Shown: piece after piece, positions 1 to 5,839 of the stretch
Numbering within the stretch: position 1 is the stretch's first letter
How the letters are laid out: every line of letters starts with the position of its first letter
Origin: Rhodobacteraceae bacterium UBA996
GTDB taxonomy: Bacteria; Pseudomonadota; Alphaproteobacteria; Rhodobacterales; Rhodobacteraceae
DNA: 7,281 nucleotides
Direction: 5' to 3'
Assembly (NCBI GenBank): GCA_002291955.1
Contig: DBBA01000351.1
Span: forward strand, 1 to 7,281
Translations under genes and position numbers: made by a program
The notes under the pieces: model-generated
Database searches by the model: none
What the model was told of the DNA's origin: nothing
The model's input: the letters and a program-made list of their open reading frames with translations, nothing else

Positions 1-250
1 CCGTCTCACCATCGGCCAGCAGCACGGCGATGGGGGTGTTCACCCTGACCCCTTCGGTGCCCGCCGGGATCAGGATGCGGCCGAGGATGCCCTCGTCCAC
101 CGCCTCGAACTCCATCGTCGCCTTGTCGGTCTCGATCTCGGCGAGGATCTCGCCCGCCTTCACCGCGTCGCCTTCCTTCTTCAGCCACTTGGCGAGCGTG
201 CCTTCCTCCATCGTGGGAGACAGGGCGGGCATCAGGATATCTACGGCCAT
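1..250 (-). CDS. pdhB: Pyruvate dehydrogenase E1 beta subunit, N-terminal lipoyl domain (partial)
   Basis: Only the first 83 codons are present; the gene continues past the left edge. The visible part is a complete biotinyl/lipoyl-attachment domain starting MAVDILMPALSPTMEEG, with the lipoylation motif ETDKATME and the modified lysine at residue 43. A lipoyl domain would normally suggest the E2 acyltransferase. In Rhodobacterales and many other alphaproteobacteria, however, the gene directly after pdhA is E1-beta with such a domain fused to its N-terminus, and E2 comes third. The product would pair with PdhA to decarboxylate pyruvate and pass the acetyl group to lipoyl arms in the cytoplasmic complex. 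The start is fixed by GGGGAG a few bases upstream and by the 14-nt gap to the pdhA stop, so the two are co-transcribed. The alternative, pdhC (E2), cannot be excluded from this fragment. Confidence 0.8.
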   Translation of the reverse strand, partial: MAVDILMPALSPTMEEGTLAKWLKKEGDAVKAGEILAEIETDKATMEFEAVDEGILGRILIPAGTEGVRVNTPIAVLLADGET

Positions 251-264
251 GTCTGTTCTCCCCC

Positions 265-1287
265 TCAGGCGTCCGCCAGGATGTCGGTCCAGAGTTCCGA
301 CAGCGCGGGTTCCGGGCTGTCCTTGGCGAACTCGGCCGCGTCGTTGACGATGTCCTTGATCTCCTTGTCGATGGCCTTCAGCTCGTCCTCGGAGGCATGC
401 TTGCCGGTCAGGAGCATCGCGCGGACCTGTTCGATGGGATCGCGTTCGTCGCGCATCTTCTGCACCTCTTCCCGGGTGCGGTACTTGGCGGGGTCCGACA
501 TGGAGTGACCGCGGTAGCGGTAGGTCTTGACCTCGAGGATGTAGGGCCCCTTGCCCGCGCGGCAGTGCGCCACGGCCCGTTCGCCCGCAGCCTTGACCGC
601 GAGGACGTCCATGCCGTCCACTTCCTCGCCGGGGATGCCGTAGGCGAGGCCGCGACCGTAGAGCGTGGTGGATTTGGTGGACCGCTTCACGCTGGTGCCC
701 ATCGCGTACTGGTTGTTCTCGATCACGAAGATCACCGGCAGGTCCCAGAGTTCGGCCATGTTGTAGGTCTCGTAGACCTGGCCCTGGTTCGCGGCGCCGT
801 CGCCGAAATAGGCGAAGGTGACGCGGTCGTTGCCAAGATAGCGGTCGGCGAAGGCGAGGCCTGCGCCCAGCGGCACCTGCGCGGCCACGATCCCGTGCCC
901 GCCGTAGAAGTGCTTTTCCTTCGAGAACATGTGCATCGACCCGCCCTTGCCGCGGGAATAGCCGCCCTCGCGCCCGGTCAGTTCGGCCATCACGCCCTTC
1001 GGGTCCATCCCGCAGGCCAGCATGTGGCCGTGGTCGCGGTAGCTGGTGATGCGCTTGTCGCCCTCGCTCGCCGCCGCCTCGAGGCCCACGACGACCGCTT
1101 CCTGGCCGATGTACAGGTGGCAGAAGCCGCCGATCAGGCCCATGCCGTACAGCTGGCCCGCCTTTTCCTCGAACCGGCGGATCAGCAGCATCTCGCGGTA
1201 GTACCGCTTCAGCTCGTCCGGCGACACGTTCGGCTTCGCGGCGGGTGCGTCGGCGGTTGCCGCCGCGGCGGGTTTCCTGGTGGCCAT
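265..1287 (-). CDS. pdhA: Pyruvate dehydrogenase E1 component, alpha subunit
   Basis: The 340-residue product is a full-length E1-alpha, the thiamine-diphosphate-binding half of the alpha2beta2 decarboxylase that converts pyruvate to the acetyl-lipoyl intermediate. The first ~20 residues are Ala/Pro/Lys-rich and probably disordered. The family block RYYREMLLIRRFEEK lies near residues 28-42. The thiamine-diphosphate/Mg motif begins with GDG at 162-164 (GDGAANQGQ) and closes with ENN at 190-192. YRYRGHSMSDP (256-266) matches the conserved loop that carries the phosphorylation serines in mitochondrial E1-alpha; phosphorylation is not implied here. The start is supported by GGGAGGAGG shortly upstream. 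The gene is followed 14 nt later by pdhB. An imperfect palindrome lies about 30 nt upstream of the start and may be an operator. The call is very secure; branched-chain or acetoin E1-alpha homologues are less likely given the lipoyl-bearing neighbour. Confidence 0.97.
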   Translation of the reverse strand: MATRKPAAAATADAPAAKPNVSPDELKRYYREMLLIRRFEEKAGQLYGMGLIGGFCHLYIGQEAVVVGLEAAASEGDKRITSYRDHGHMLACGMDPKGVMAELTGREGGYSRGKGGSMHMFSKEKHFYGGHGIVAAQVPLGAGLAFADRYLGNDRVTFAYFGDGAANQGQVYETYNMAELWDLPVIFVIENNQYAMGTSVKRSTKSTTLYGRGLAYGIPGEEVDGMDVLAVKAAGERAVAHCRAGKGPYILEVKTYRYRGHSMSDPAKYRTREEVQKMRDERDPIEQVRAMLLTGKHASEDELKAIDKEIKDIVNDAAEFAKDSPEPALSELWTDILADA

Positions 1288-1314
1288 GCGGGGTGCCTCC
1301 TCCCGAGGTCTGAC

Positions 1315-1336
1315 GATAGTTCAGCGTTAAACGATC
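1315..1336. promoter_or_regulatory. Imperfect palindrome upstream of pdhA, possible operator
   Basis: The core GTTCAGCGTTAAAC (1319-1332) is a near-palindrome flanked symmetrically, after one unpaired base each side, by GAT and ATC. Eight of eleven base pairs across the 22-bp unit are symmetric. It is AT-rich compared with its surroundings and sits just upstream of the pdhA ribosome-binding site, in the 147-nt gap after ftsB. Position and symmetry suit a dimeric repressor or activator of the pdh operon. No specific regulator is recognised. Confidence 0.35.
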
Positions 1337-1434
1337 TCCTACACGACCGTCCTGCCGATTTCACCCCCGAAATGCGGAGGCGGGCCTGCCGCTGCGTCAG
1401 GTCCGCCATGCACGGGGTGCAAGCGGGGCGCGGG

Positions 1435-1740
1435 TCAGTTCAGGACGATCTCGTCGGCGCGGACATAGCCCAGCACGTCGCGCGCCTGCTGGTCGAGGAG
1501 GTCGAGATCGAGATACCCGTCGGACAGGCGCCGCGTGCGGTTCTCGAGGTCGGCGATCTCGGCTTCCAGTTCGGCCAGCCGGTCGGCCAGGTGGCGCGTC
1601 TCGCCTTCCACCTGCACCCGGCGGAACAGGCCATAGTCGCCCTGCACGCTGGCATAGGTGAAGTAGGTGCCAAGCGACAGCACGGCGGCGAAGTAGAGAA
1701 CCGCGCCCAGTGCGGGGCGCCCGTTGGTCGGAGTGCGCAT
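1435..1740 (-). CDS. ftsB: Septum formation initiator family protein (FtsB/DivIC-like)
   Basis: The 101-residue product has the architecture of FtsB/DivIC: a short cytoplasmic N-terminus, one membrane helix at about residues 11-29, then a periplasmic coiled coil at about 42-72 (VEGETRHLADRLAELEAEIA) and a short C-terminal segment. FtsB-type proteins form the FtsQ-FtsB-FtsL complex that activates septal peptidoglycan synthesis. The phrase DLLDQQARDVLGYVRADEIVL near the end resembles the conserved tail of alphaproteobacterial members (typically ...D.le..aR..lg.v..dE.v). Placement directly upstream of pdhA is the usual alphaproteobacterial arrangement, where eno often lies on the other side; here anmK lies there instead. 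The ribosome-binding site is weak, but no better in-frame start is seen. The assignment rests on architecture and synteny. Confidence 0.88.
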   Translation of the reverse strand: MRTPTNGRPALGAVLYFAAVLSLGTYFTYASVQGDYGLFRRVQVEGETRHLADRLAELEAEIADLENRTRRLSDGYLDLDLLDQQARDVLGYVRADEIVLN

Positions 1741-1796
1741 CGGTCGGATCTGCTGCCTGGGCCTCGAACCGCCCCTCTCGCGGGGGCATGGCGCGA

Positions 1797-1825
1797 ATCA
1801 TGGCACGGTTTGCGCGGCCTGCCTA
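1797..1825 (-). promoter_or_regulatory. Candidate sigma-70 promoter for ftsB
   Basis: On the minus strand TAGGCA (-35, 1820-1825) is followed after 17 nt by CATGAT (-10, 1797-1802). Both hexamers match the consensus at four or five positions, and transcription would start near 1790, about 50 nt before the ftsB start. The 5' leader would include a small G/C hairpin (GCCCC 1771-1775 with GGGGC 1783-1787). The alternative is readthrough from anmK, whose stop is only 111 nt upstream. Confidence 0.3.
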
Positions 1826-1851
1826 GGGGCTGGTCGCCGTGGCCGCGCGCG

Positions 1852-2991
1852 TCAGCGCCGCCGGACGCCCGCGCGATTGCCGGCCCGGCTGATCTGGCCG
1901 CCCGCGATGGGCGTGGGCACCCCGGTCGTGCCGGGAAACGACGTGGGCAGGCCGTGCATCACCCGCACGGCCAGATAGGCAAAGGCCTGGGCCTCGAGCA
2001 TGTCGCCATCGAGGCCCGCCGCCTCGACCGGGGCGACGGGCAGGCCGGACAGGTCGGCGATCATCGCCATGAGGGTCGGGTTGCGTCGTCCGCCGCCCGT
2101 GACCATCAGGCGCCGTGGCGGACCCGGACACAGGTCGAGCCCGCGCGCAACGGCGGCGGCGGCAGCGGCGGCCAGCGTTGCGGCGGCATCGGCGTCGGAC
2201 AGGGTGGCGACGGCGCGGGACAGGTCGGGAAAGGCGTCCCGGTCGAGCGACTTTGGCGGGCGCCGGGCAAAGTACGGGTGCGACAGGAACGCCGCGATGA
2301 TCCCGTCATCGGGTGTGCCCGCGGCCGCCAGCGCCCCGCCGTCATCCCGCGGCAGGCCAAGCCGCGCCTGCACCAGGTCGTCGAGCGGCGCGTTCGCTGG
2401 GCCGGTGTCGAAGGCCAGAAGCGCGCCCGCATCCTGCGGGTCCGCAGGGCGCGGGTCGATGAAGGTCAGGTTCCCGACCCCGCCCAGGTTGAGGAACGCC
2501 AGTGGCGCGTCCGTGCCCATGCCCCGGGCGCAGGCCCAGTGGAACACCGGCGCCAGCGGCGCCCCCTCGCCGCCCAGCCGGACATCGGCGCTGCGGAAGT
2601 CCCAGACGACCGTGCGGTCGAGCGCCTCCGCCAGCACCGCGCCATCGCCCGCCTGGTGCGTGCCGCGCCCCCGCGGGTCATGGGCAAGCGTCTGGCCGTG
2701 GAAGCCCACGACCTCGATCCCCGGGTCGCGGGCGATCATCGTGGCCAGAACCTCGGCATGGGCGGTTTCCACGACCTCGGCCGCGGCGGCGGCGCGCGGA
2801 TCGTCGGGCCAGGCTCCCAGGCCCGCGCGCAGGACCGCGCGTTCGGCGTCCGTGTAGGGGCGATAGGCGGTGGCGCCGAAGGTCTCGATCGTCGTGCCGT
2901 CCGTCACGACCACGGCGGCATCGACCCCGTCCAGCGAGGTGCCCGACATCGCCCCCAGCGCCCGGATCGTCCGTCTGGCCGGTCGAGCCAT
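1852..2991 (-). CDS. anmK: Anhydro-N-acetylmuramic acid kinase
   Basis: The 379-residue protein is the length of known AnmK (about 370). The enzyme uses ATP to cleave and phosphorylate 1,6-anhydro-MurNAc to MurNAc-6-phosphate during cytoplasmic recycling of cell-wall sugars. Family signatures appear in order: the N-terminal phosphate loop GAMSGTSLDGVDAA (13-26), GFHGQT (97-101 region), DFRSADVRLGGEGAPL (131-146, with the presumed catalytic Asp at 136), NLGGVGN (168-174), FDTGPAN (194-200), VTGGGRRNPTL (297-307) and a C-terminal EAQAFAYLA. The start at 2991 is preferred because AAAGGG lies about 9 nt upstream. An in-frame ATG at 3009 would add six residues but has its purine stretch directly against it. 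The gene diverges from tyrS and lies upstream of ftsB on the same strand. No murQ or other recycling gene is visible. Confidence 0.96.
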   Translation of the reverse strand: MARPARRTIRALGAMSGTSLDGVDAAVVVTDGTTIETFGATAYRPYTDAERAVLRAGLGAWPDDPRAAAAAEVVETAHAEVLATMIARDPGIEVVGFHGQTLAHDPRGRGTHQAGDGAVLAEALDRTVVWDFRSADVRLGGEGAPLAPVFHWACARGMGTDAPLAFLNLGGVGNLTFIDPRPADPQDAGALLAFDTGPANAPLDDLVQARLGLPRDDGGALAAAGTPDDGIIAAFLSHPYFARRPPKSLDRDAFPDLSRAVATLSDADAAATLAAAAAAAVARGLDLCPGPPRRLMVTGGGRRNPTLMAMIADLSGLPVAPVEAAGLDGDMLEAQAFAYLAVRVMHGLPTSFPGTTGVPTPIAGGQISRAGNRAGVRRR

Positions 2992-3064
2992 GCCGTCGCG
3001 CCCTTTCATTCCCCGGGACCGCGCGCTAACACCGCCCCGGTTCCAAGCATGGACGGAAACGGCG
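2992..3064. promoter_or_regulatory. Divergent anmK/tyrS intergenic promoter region
   Basis: This 73-nt gap between divergent starts must hold promoter elements for tyrS and probably for anmK. No convincing -35/-10 pair can be read; a weak plus-strand combination is TTTCAT (3004-3009) with CTAACA (3026-3031). tyrS has a modest ribosome-binding sequence (GGAAA) about 8 nt before its start. No T-box or attenuator is seen, and none fits in this space. Confidence 0.35.
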
Positions 3065-4318
3065 ATGACCTTCCACCCCAAATCGGATTTCCTGGGCGTC
3101 GTGATGGAGCGCGGGTTCCTGGCCGACTGCACCGATCTGCAGGCGCTGGATGATGCGCTGCGGGCGGGGGTGGTGCCGGCCTATATCGGCTATGACGCGA
3201 CCGCGCAGTCGCTGCATGTGGGGCACCTGCTGAACATCATGCTGTTGCGCTGGCTGCAGCGGACCGGGGGCAAGCCCGTGACGCTGATGGGGGGCGGCAC
3301 CACGAAGGTCGGCGATCCGTCGTTCCGGGCGGATGAACGTCCGCTGCTGTCGCCCGCGCAGATCGACGCCAACATCGCGGGCATGAGCCGGGTGTTCGCG
3401 CGGTACCTCGCCTATGGCGACGGGGCGACCGATGCGGTGATGCTGAACAACGCGGAATGGCTGGACGGGCTGAACTACCTCGAGTTCCTGCGCGACATCG
3501 GGCGGCATTTCAGCGTCAACCGGATGCTGTCGTTCGAGAGCGTGAAGTCGCGGCTGGACCGGGAGCAGTCGCTGTCCTTCCTCGAGTTCAACTACATGAT
3601 CCTGCAGGCCTACGATTTCCTGGAACTGTACCGCCGTCACGGCGTGCGGCTGCAGATGGGCGGGTCGGACCAGTGGGGGAACATCATCAACGGGATCGAC
3701 CTGACCCGGCGGGTGCTGGACCATGAGATCTTCGGCCTGACCACGCCGCTTCTGACCACGTCGGACGGGCGGAAGATGGGGAAAAGCCAGGGCGGCGCGG
3801 TGTGGCTGGATGGGGCGCTGCTGAGCCCTTACGAATTCTGGCAGTTCTGGCGGAACACGACCGATGCCGACGTGGGGCGGTTCCTGCGGCTGTACACCGA
3901 TCTGCCGGTCGAGGAGTGTGACCGGCTGGCAGCCCTTGGCGGGTCCGAGATCAACCTGGCCAAGATCCGGCTCGCGAACGAGGTGACCGGGCTGCTCCAC
4001 GGGGCAGAGGCTGCCGCGGCGGCCGAGGCCACCGCGCGCGCGGTGTTCGAACAGGGCGGCGTGGGGGATGACCTGCCCACGGTGGCCCTGACCGCGGGAG
4101 AGGTGGAGGGCGGGATTTCCGTGGTCCAGCTGTTCACCCGGGCGAAGCTGGCGGCCAGCGGCAAGGACGCCCGCCGGCTGATCGCGGAAGGGGGCGCGCG
4201 GCTGAACGATGCGGCCCTGACCGACCCCGGGCTGATGCTGGGGGCGGGGGATTTCGCGCAGCCGGTGAAGCTGTCGGCGGGGCGGAAACGGCACGCGCTG
4301 GTGGTGCTGGAGGGCTGA
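3065..4318 (+). CDS. tyrS: Tyrosyl-tRNA synthetase (class I)
   Basis: The 417-residue enzyme activates tyrosine with ATP and charges tRNA-Tyr in the cytoplasm. Class I signatures are clear: HVGH (51-54) is the HIGH motif, and KMGKS (237-241) is the KMSKS motif with glycine in the third position, which is common in TyrRS. Tyrosine recognition residues are present in IGYDAT (41-46) and YMILQAYD (Tyr177, Gln181, Asp184), followed by GGSDQWGN (199-206). The C-terminal part (about 353-417, VVQLFTRAKLAASGKDARRL onward) is the S4-like RNA-binding domain. The start at 3065 gives the usual N-terminus (MTFHPKSDFL); the reading frame extends further upstream only as non-homologous sequence overlapping anmK. 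It stands alone on the plus strand, diverging from anmK. No typical terminator with a T-run follows it. Confidence 0.97.
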   Translation: MTFHPKSDFLGVVMERGFLADCTDLQALDDALRAGVVPAYIGYDATAQSLHVGHLLNIMLLRWLQRTGGKPVTLMGGGTTKVGDPSFRADERPLLSPAQIDANIAGMSRVFARYLAYGDGATDAVMLNNAEWLDGLNYLEFLRDIGRHFSVNRMLSFESVKSRLDREQSLSFLEFNYMILQAYDFLELYRRHGVRLQMGGSDQWGNIINGIDLTRRVLDHEIFGLTTPLLTTSDGRKMGKSQGGAVWLDGALLSPYEFWQFWRNTTDADVGRFLRLYTDLPVEECDRLAALGGSEINLAKIRLANEVTGLLHGAEAAAAAEATARAVFEQGGVGDDLPTVALTAGEVEGGISVVQLFTRAKLAASGKDARRLIAEGGARLNDAALTDPGLMLGAGDFAQPVKLSAGRKRHALVVLEG

Positions 4319-4325
4319 CGGGGCG

Positions 4326-4347
4326 GTTTGTGCACATGTGCACAAAC
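4326..4347. repeat. Perfect 22-bp palindrome after tyrS
   Basis: Every base pairs across the centre at 4336/4337; the inner part reads TGTGCACATGTGCACA. A third copy of the half-site TGTGCAC lies at 4379-4385, about 50 nt from the first. As RNA it gives a 9-bp stem with a CAUG loop, but no T-run follows on either strand, so it is a poor intrinsic terminator. A binding site for a dimeric regulator is equally possible. It begins 8 nt after the tyrS stop, at the start of a 374-nt gap (4319-4692) that also holds a small ORF and a CtrA-type site. Confidence 0.7.
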
Positions 4348-4447
4348 GGTCAAGTCATTGATCCTGCTCGATAAGGCCTGTGCACGTTCAGGTCTTGTCA
4401 ACCTGTGTGACCGACATCGTCCGCAGGCGTGCGGGCCTGTGTTGCGC

Positions 4448-4461
4448 GGCGCTATAGCGCC
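4448..4461. repeat. Perfect 14-bp palindrome at the stop codon of the small membrane ORF
   Basis: GGCGCTATAGCGCC is perfectly symmetric and contains the TAG stop of the 59-codon minus-strand ORF. As RNA it could form a short stem at the end of that ORF. A separate small hairpin, CCGCA (4421-4425) with TGCGG (4430-4434), lies just beyond on the minus strand. Neither is followed by a T-run. Both are short enough to have arisen by chance in GC-rich DNA. Confidence 0.5.
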
Positions 4462-4631
4462 CCGTGACCGGTGACCAGCGACACGACCGTCACCGCGCCG
4501 ACCCAGAGCCCCGACAGGACCAGCGCCGCCAGCAGCGCCGCGCCGAACGTCGGGCGGGGCGGGGGCGCGTCCACGCCCATGACGGGCGGGGCGGGCGTGC
4601 GGCGCGGGAGGATTCGGGTCAGGACGAGCAT
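4452..4631 (-). CDS. Small single-helix membrane protein (hypothetical)
   Basis: This 59-codon ORF starts with ATG at 4631 and ends at TAG. The N-terminal half is basic and proline-rich (MLVLTRILPRRTPAPPVMG), and residues about 29-54 form one long hydrophobic segment (FGAALLAALVLSGLWVGAVT continuing VVSLV), ending in TGHGAL. This is a plausible one-pass inner-membrane protein, probably with the basic end inside. The codons show the G/C third-position preference of the neighbours, as expected for a real gene. Against it, no good ribosome-binding site lies before the ATG. An in-frame stop just upstream rules out a longer form, and a second Met at residue 18 gives a 42-residue alternative. A CtrA-type site lies 24 nt upstream of the start. 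The family is not recognised. Confidence 0.55.
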   Translation of the reverse strand: MLVLTRILPRRTPAPPVMGVDAPPPRPTFGAALLAALVLSGLWVGAVTVVSLVTGHGAL

Positions 4632-4654
4632 GCCCGCATTGCGTCACGCGACCC

Positions 4655-4669
4655 TTAACGCGGCCTTAA
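4655..4669. promoter_or_regulatory. CtrA-type binding site, TTAA-N7-TTAA
   Basis: The sequence TTAACGCGGCCTTAA is an exact match to the CtrA consensus TTAA-N7-TTAA, in a background where TTAA is rare. It lies between the divergent small membrane ORF (start 4631) and the acyltransferase gene (start 4693), 24 nt from each. That close to both starts it could repress either gene, or activate from a start site inside the leader. CtrA is the response regulator that controls cell-cycle, motility or gene-transfer-agent genes in alphaproteobacteria. Confidence 0.5.
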
Positions 4670-4692
4670 GGGGCTGCGCGTGACAGGGGGGC

Positions 4693-5571
4693 ATGCAGGT
4701 GTTGTCCACAGGATTCGACGGCTGGCCCGCGCAGGCGCCCTGCGCGCAGTCACCCGGCCTTGCCCGGGCGCTGGCGGCGCTGGGCACCGAGGTGGCCCCG
4801 CTTGCGTTCCGCGACGGGGCGCGGACGGTCGGCCATGCGCTGGTGATCCGGCGCGGCCCGCGGCAACTGGTGTCGCGCGGGCCGGTCTGGGCGGTGGGCT
4901 CAGGTGCGGGCGAACGCCGGGCGGCGCTGGGGGCGCTGCGCCGGACCGCGCCGGGACTGACGGTGATGAACGCCGAAGGCGACGACCCCGCGCCGCGCCG
5001 GGCCGGGTTCCTGCGGCTCTTGACCGGGGCGACGGTCGCGGACTGGGCGCTGGAGGCCGGCGCCGAGGCGATGCGGGAAGGGCTCCACCAGAAATGGCGC
5101 AATCGCCTGAAGGCGGGGGAAGCGGCCGGCTGGACCGTCACCCGCCGCCCGATGCCCGCCGATCCGGGCCACTGGCTGCTGACGCGGGACGCGGGCCAGG
5201 CGCAGGCGCGCGGCTATCGCGGCTGGCCGCCCGGTCTGGTCGCGGCCTGGGCGCGGGCAAATCCCGGCACGGCCTGGCTGTGGACCGCCACGCAGGGCCG
5301 GGGTGATCCGGCCGCGGGGGTGCTGGTGCTGCGCCACGGCGAGCGCGCCACCTGGCAGACCGCCTGGGCGGGCGAGGCCGCGCGGGCGGGCCACGCGATG
5401 CCGCTTCTGTTGTGGCGCGCGGCGGAGTGGCTGGCGGGGCAGGGTGTGCGCAGCCTTGACCTTGGCACCGTCGATACGGTGCAGGCGCCGGGGCTGGCGC
5501 GGTTCAAGCTGGGGACCGGCGCGGCGGCGCGGCGGCTTGGCGGGACCTGGGCCGGGGTCAGGGTGTGGTGA
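4693..5571 (+). CDS. FemAB/GNAT-like acyltransferase
   Basis: The 292-residue product resembles the FemAB-like branch of the GNAT superfamily (BioF2-like/Acetyltransf_6 type). Two features show this. A central basic segment LHQKWRNRLKAGEAAGW (131-147) matches the family pattern kwRn.lrkA. The C-terminal GNAT half (about 195-292) carries W-L-W-T, then SLDLGTVDTVQAPGLARFK (254-272) and GTGA, a typical end of these proteins (D.G....apGla.FK...Ga). The N-terminal half (1-115) looks like a degenerate first GNAT domain. No signal peptide or membrane helix is seen. Characterised relatives add amino acids or acyl groups to peptidoglycan precursors, lipids or polysaccharides, and the true substrate here is unknown. 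AGGGGGG sits very close to the ATG (about one base away), so the ribosome-binding site is not ideal. A CtrA-type site precedes the gene. Confidence 0.75.
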   Translation: MQVLSTGFDGWPAQAPCAQSPGLARALAALGTEVAPLAFRDGARTVGHALVIRRGPRQLVSRGPVWAVGSGAGERRAALGALRRTAPGLTVMNAEGDDPAPRRAGFLRLLTGATVADWALEAGAEAMREGLHQKWRNRLKAGEAAGWTVTRRPMPADPGHWLLTRDAGQAQARGYRGWPPGLVAAWARANPGTAWLWTATQGRGDPAAGVLVLRHGERATWQTAWAGEAARAGHAMPLLLWRAAEWLAGQGVRSLDLGTVDTVQAPGLARFKLGTGAAARRLGGTWAGVRVW

Positions 5572-5576
5572 GGGGA

Positions 5577-5606
5577 TTGATGCGCGACATTGGCACCCGA
5601 TATGAT
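5577..5606 (+). promoter_or_regulatory. Candidate sigma-70 promoter for the 61-residue protein
   Basis: TTGATG (-35, 5577-5582) and TATGAT (-10, 5601-5606, five of six to consensus) are separated by 18 nt. Transcription would start near 5613, leaving a leader of about 20 nt that contains only the ribosome-binding site. It lies in the 60-nt gap after the acyltransferase stop, which suggests the small gene can be expressed independently. Confidence 0.45.
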
Positions 5607-5631
5607 GACGTGACTTCAGGAGGAAGTGCTG

Positions 5632-5817
5632 ATGGGCAAGACGACCGAAACCACGCCCGTCAAGGGCGGCTGGATCAAGCGCGACCGGGAAACGGGCGCG
5701 TTGAAGGAGGTCGGGACCGAGCGGGGGACGTCGAGGGTTTCGGCGCGGTCTGCCGACGCAATTCGAGATGTGTCGCAGCGGCGCAGCGCCGCGCTCGACC
5801 GGCTTGCCAAGAGGTAG
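5632..5817 (+). CDS. Small basic protein of unknown function (61 aa)
   Basis: The start at 5632 is chosen because a perfect AGGAGG (5618-5623) lies 8 nt upstream; a GTG at 5626 is too close to it. The product is 61 residues and hydrophilic, with no membrane segment and no cysteine. It has about 15 Lys/Arg against 8 Asp/Glu. The first half has the shape of a beta-hairpin (GGWIKRDRETGALKEV, residues 12-27). The second half (about 36-61, SARSADAIRDVSQRRSAALD onward) should form a basic amphipathic helix. This could suit nucleic-acid binding or the DNA/partner-binding segment of a small regulator, but no family is recognised and no toxin partner is adjacent. It is followed directly by a region of strong inverted repeats (from 5840), with which it may share a transcript. 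Confidence 0.75.
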   Translation: MGKTTETTPVKGGWIKRDRETGALKEVGTERGTSRVSARSADAIRDVSQRRSAALDRLAKR

Positions 5818-5839
5818 GCCCCATTACCGGGTGACCATT

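Noticed and set aside
397..3153. A 918-codon open frame on the plus strand, antisense to pdhA, ftsB and anmK
   Set aside because: It mirrors three well-supported minus-strand genes and has Arg/Gly/Ala/His-rich low-complexity composition. Long stop-free antisense frames are expected with strong G/C third-position bias.
3026..4345. A 439-codon minus-strand frame opposite tyrS
   Set aside because: It lies wholly antisense to a clear TyrRS gene, and its translation is a Pro/Gln/His/Arg-rich shadow without any recognisable domain.
4350..4361. TCAA-N4-TTGA as an FNR/FnrL-type site
   Set aside because: The half-sites are in the reverse orientation to the FNR consensus (TTGAT-N4-ATCAA).
4396..4401. 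Perfect TTGACA -35 on the minus strand in the gap after tyrS
   Set aside because: No acceptable -10 lies 16-18 nt downstream, and a transcript would run antisense into the end of tyrS.
4702..4710. TTGTCCACA, eight of nine to a DnaA box, with two weaker ones in the palindrome at 4326-4347, as a replication origin
   Set aside because: It falls inside the first codons of a gene, there is no AT-rich unwinding region, and the neighbouring genes are not origin-linked. Isolated matches are expected.
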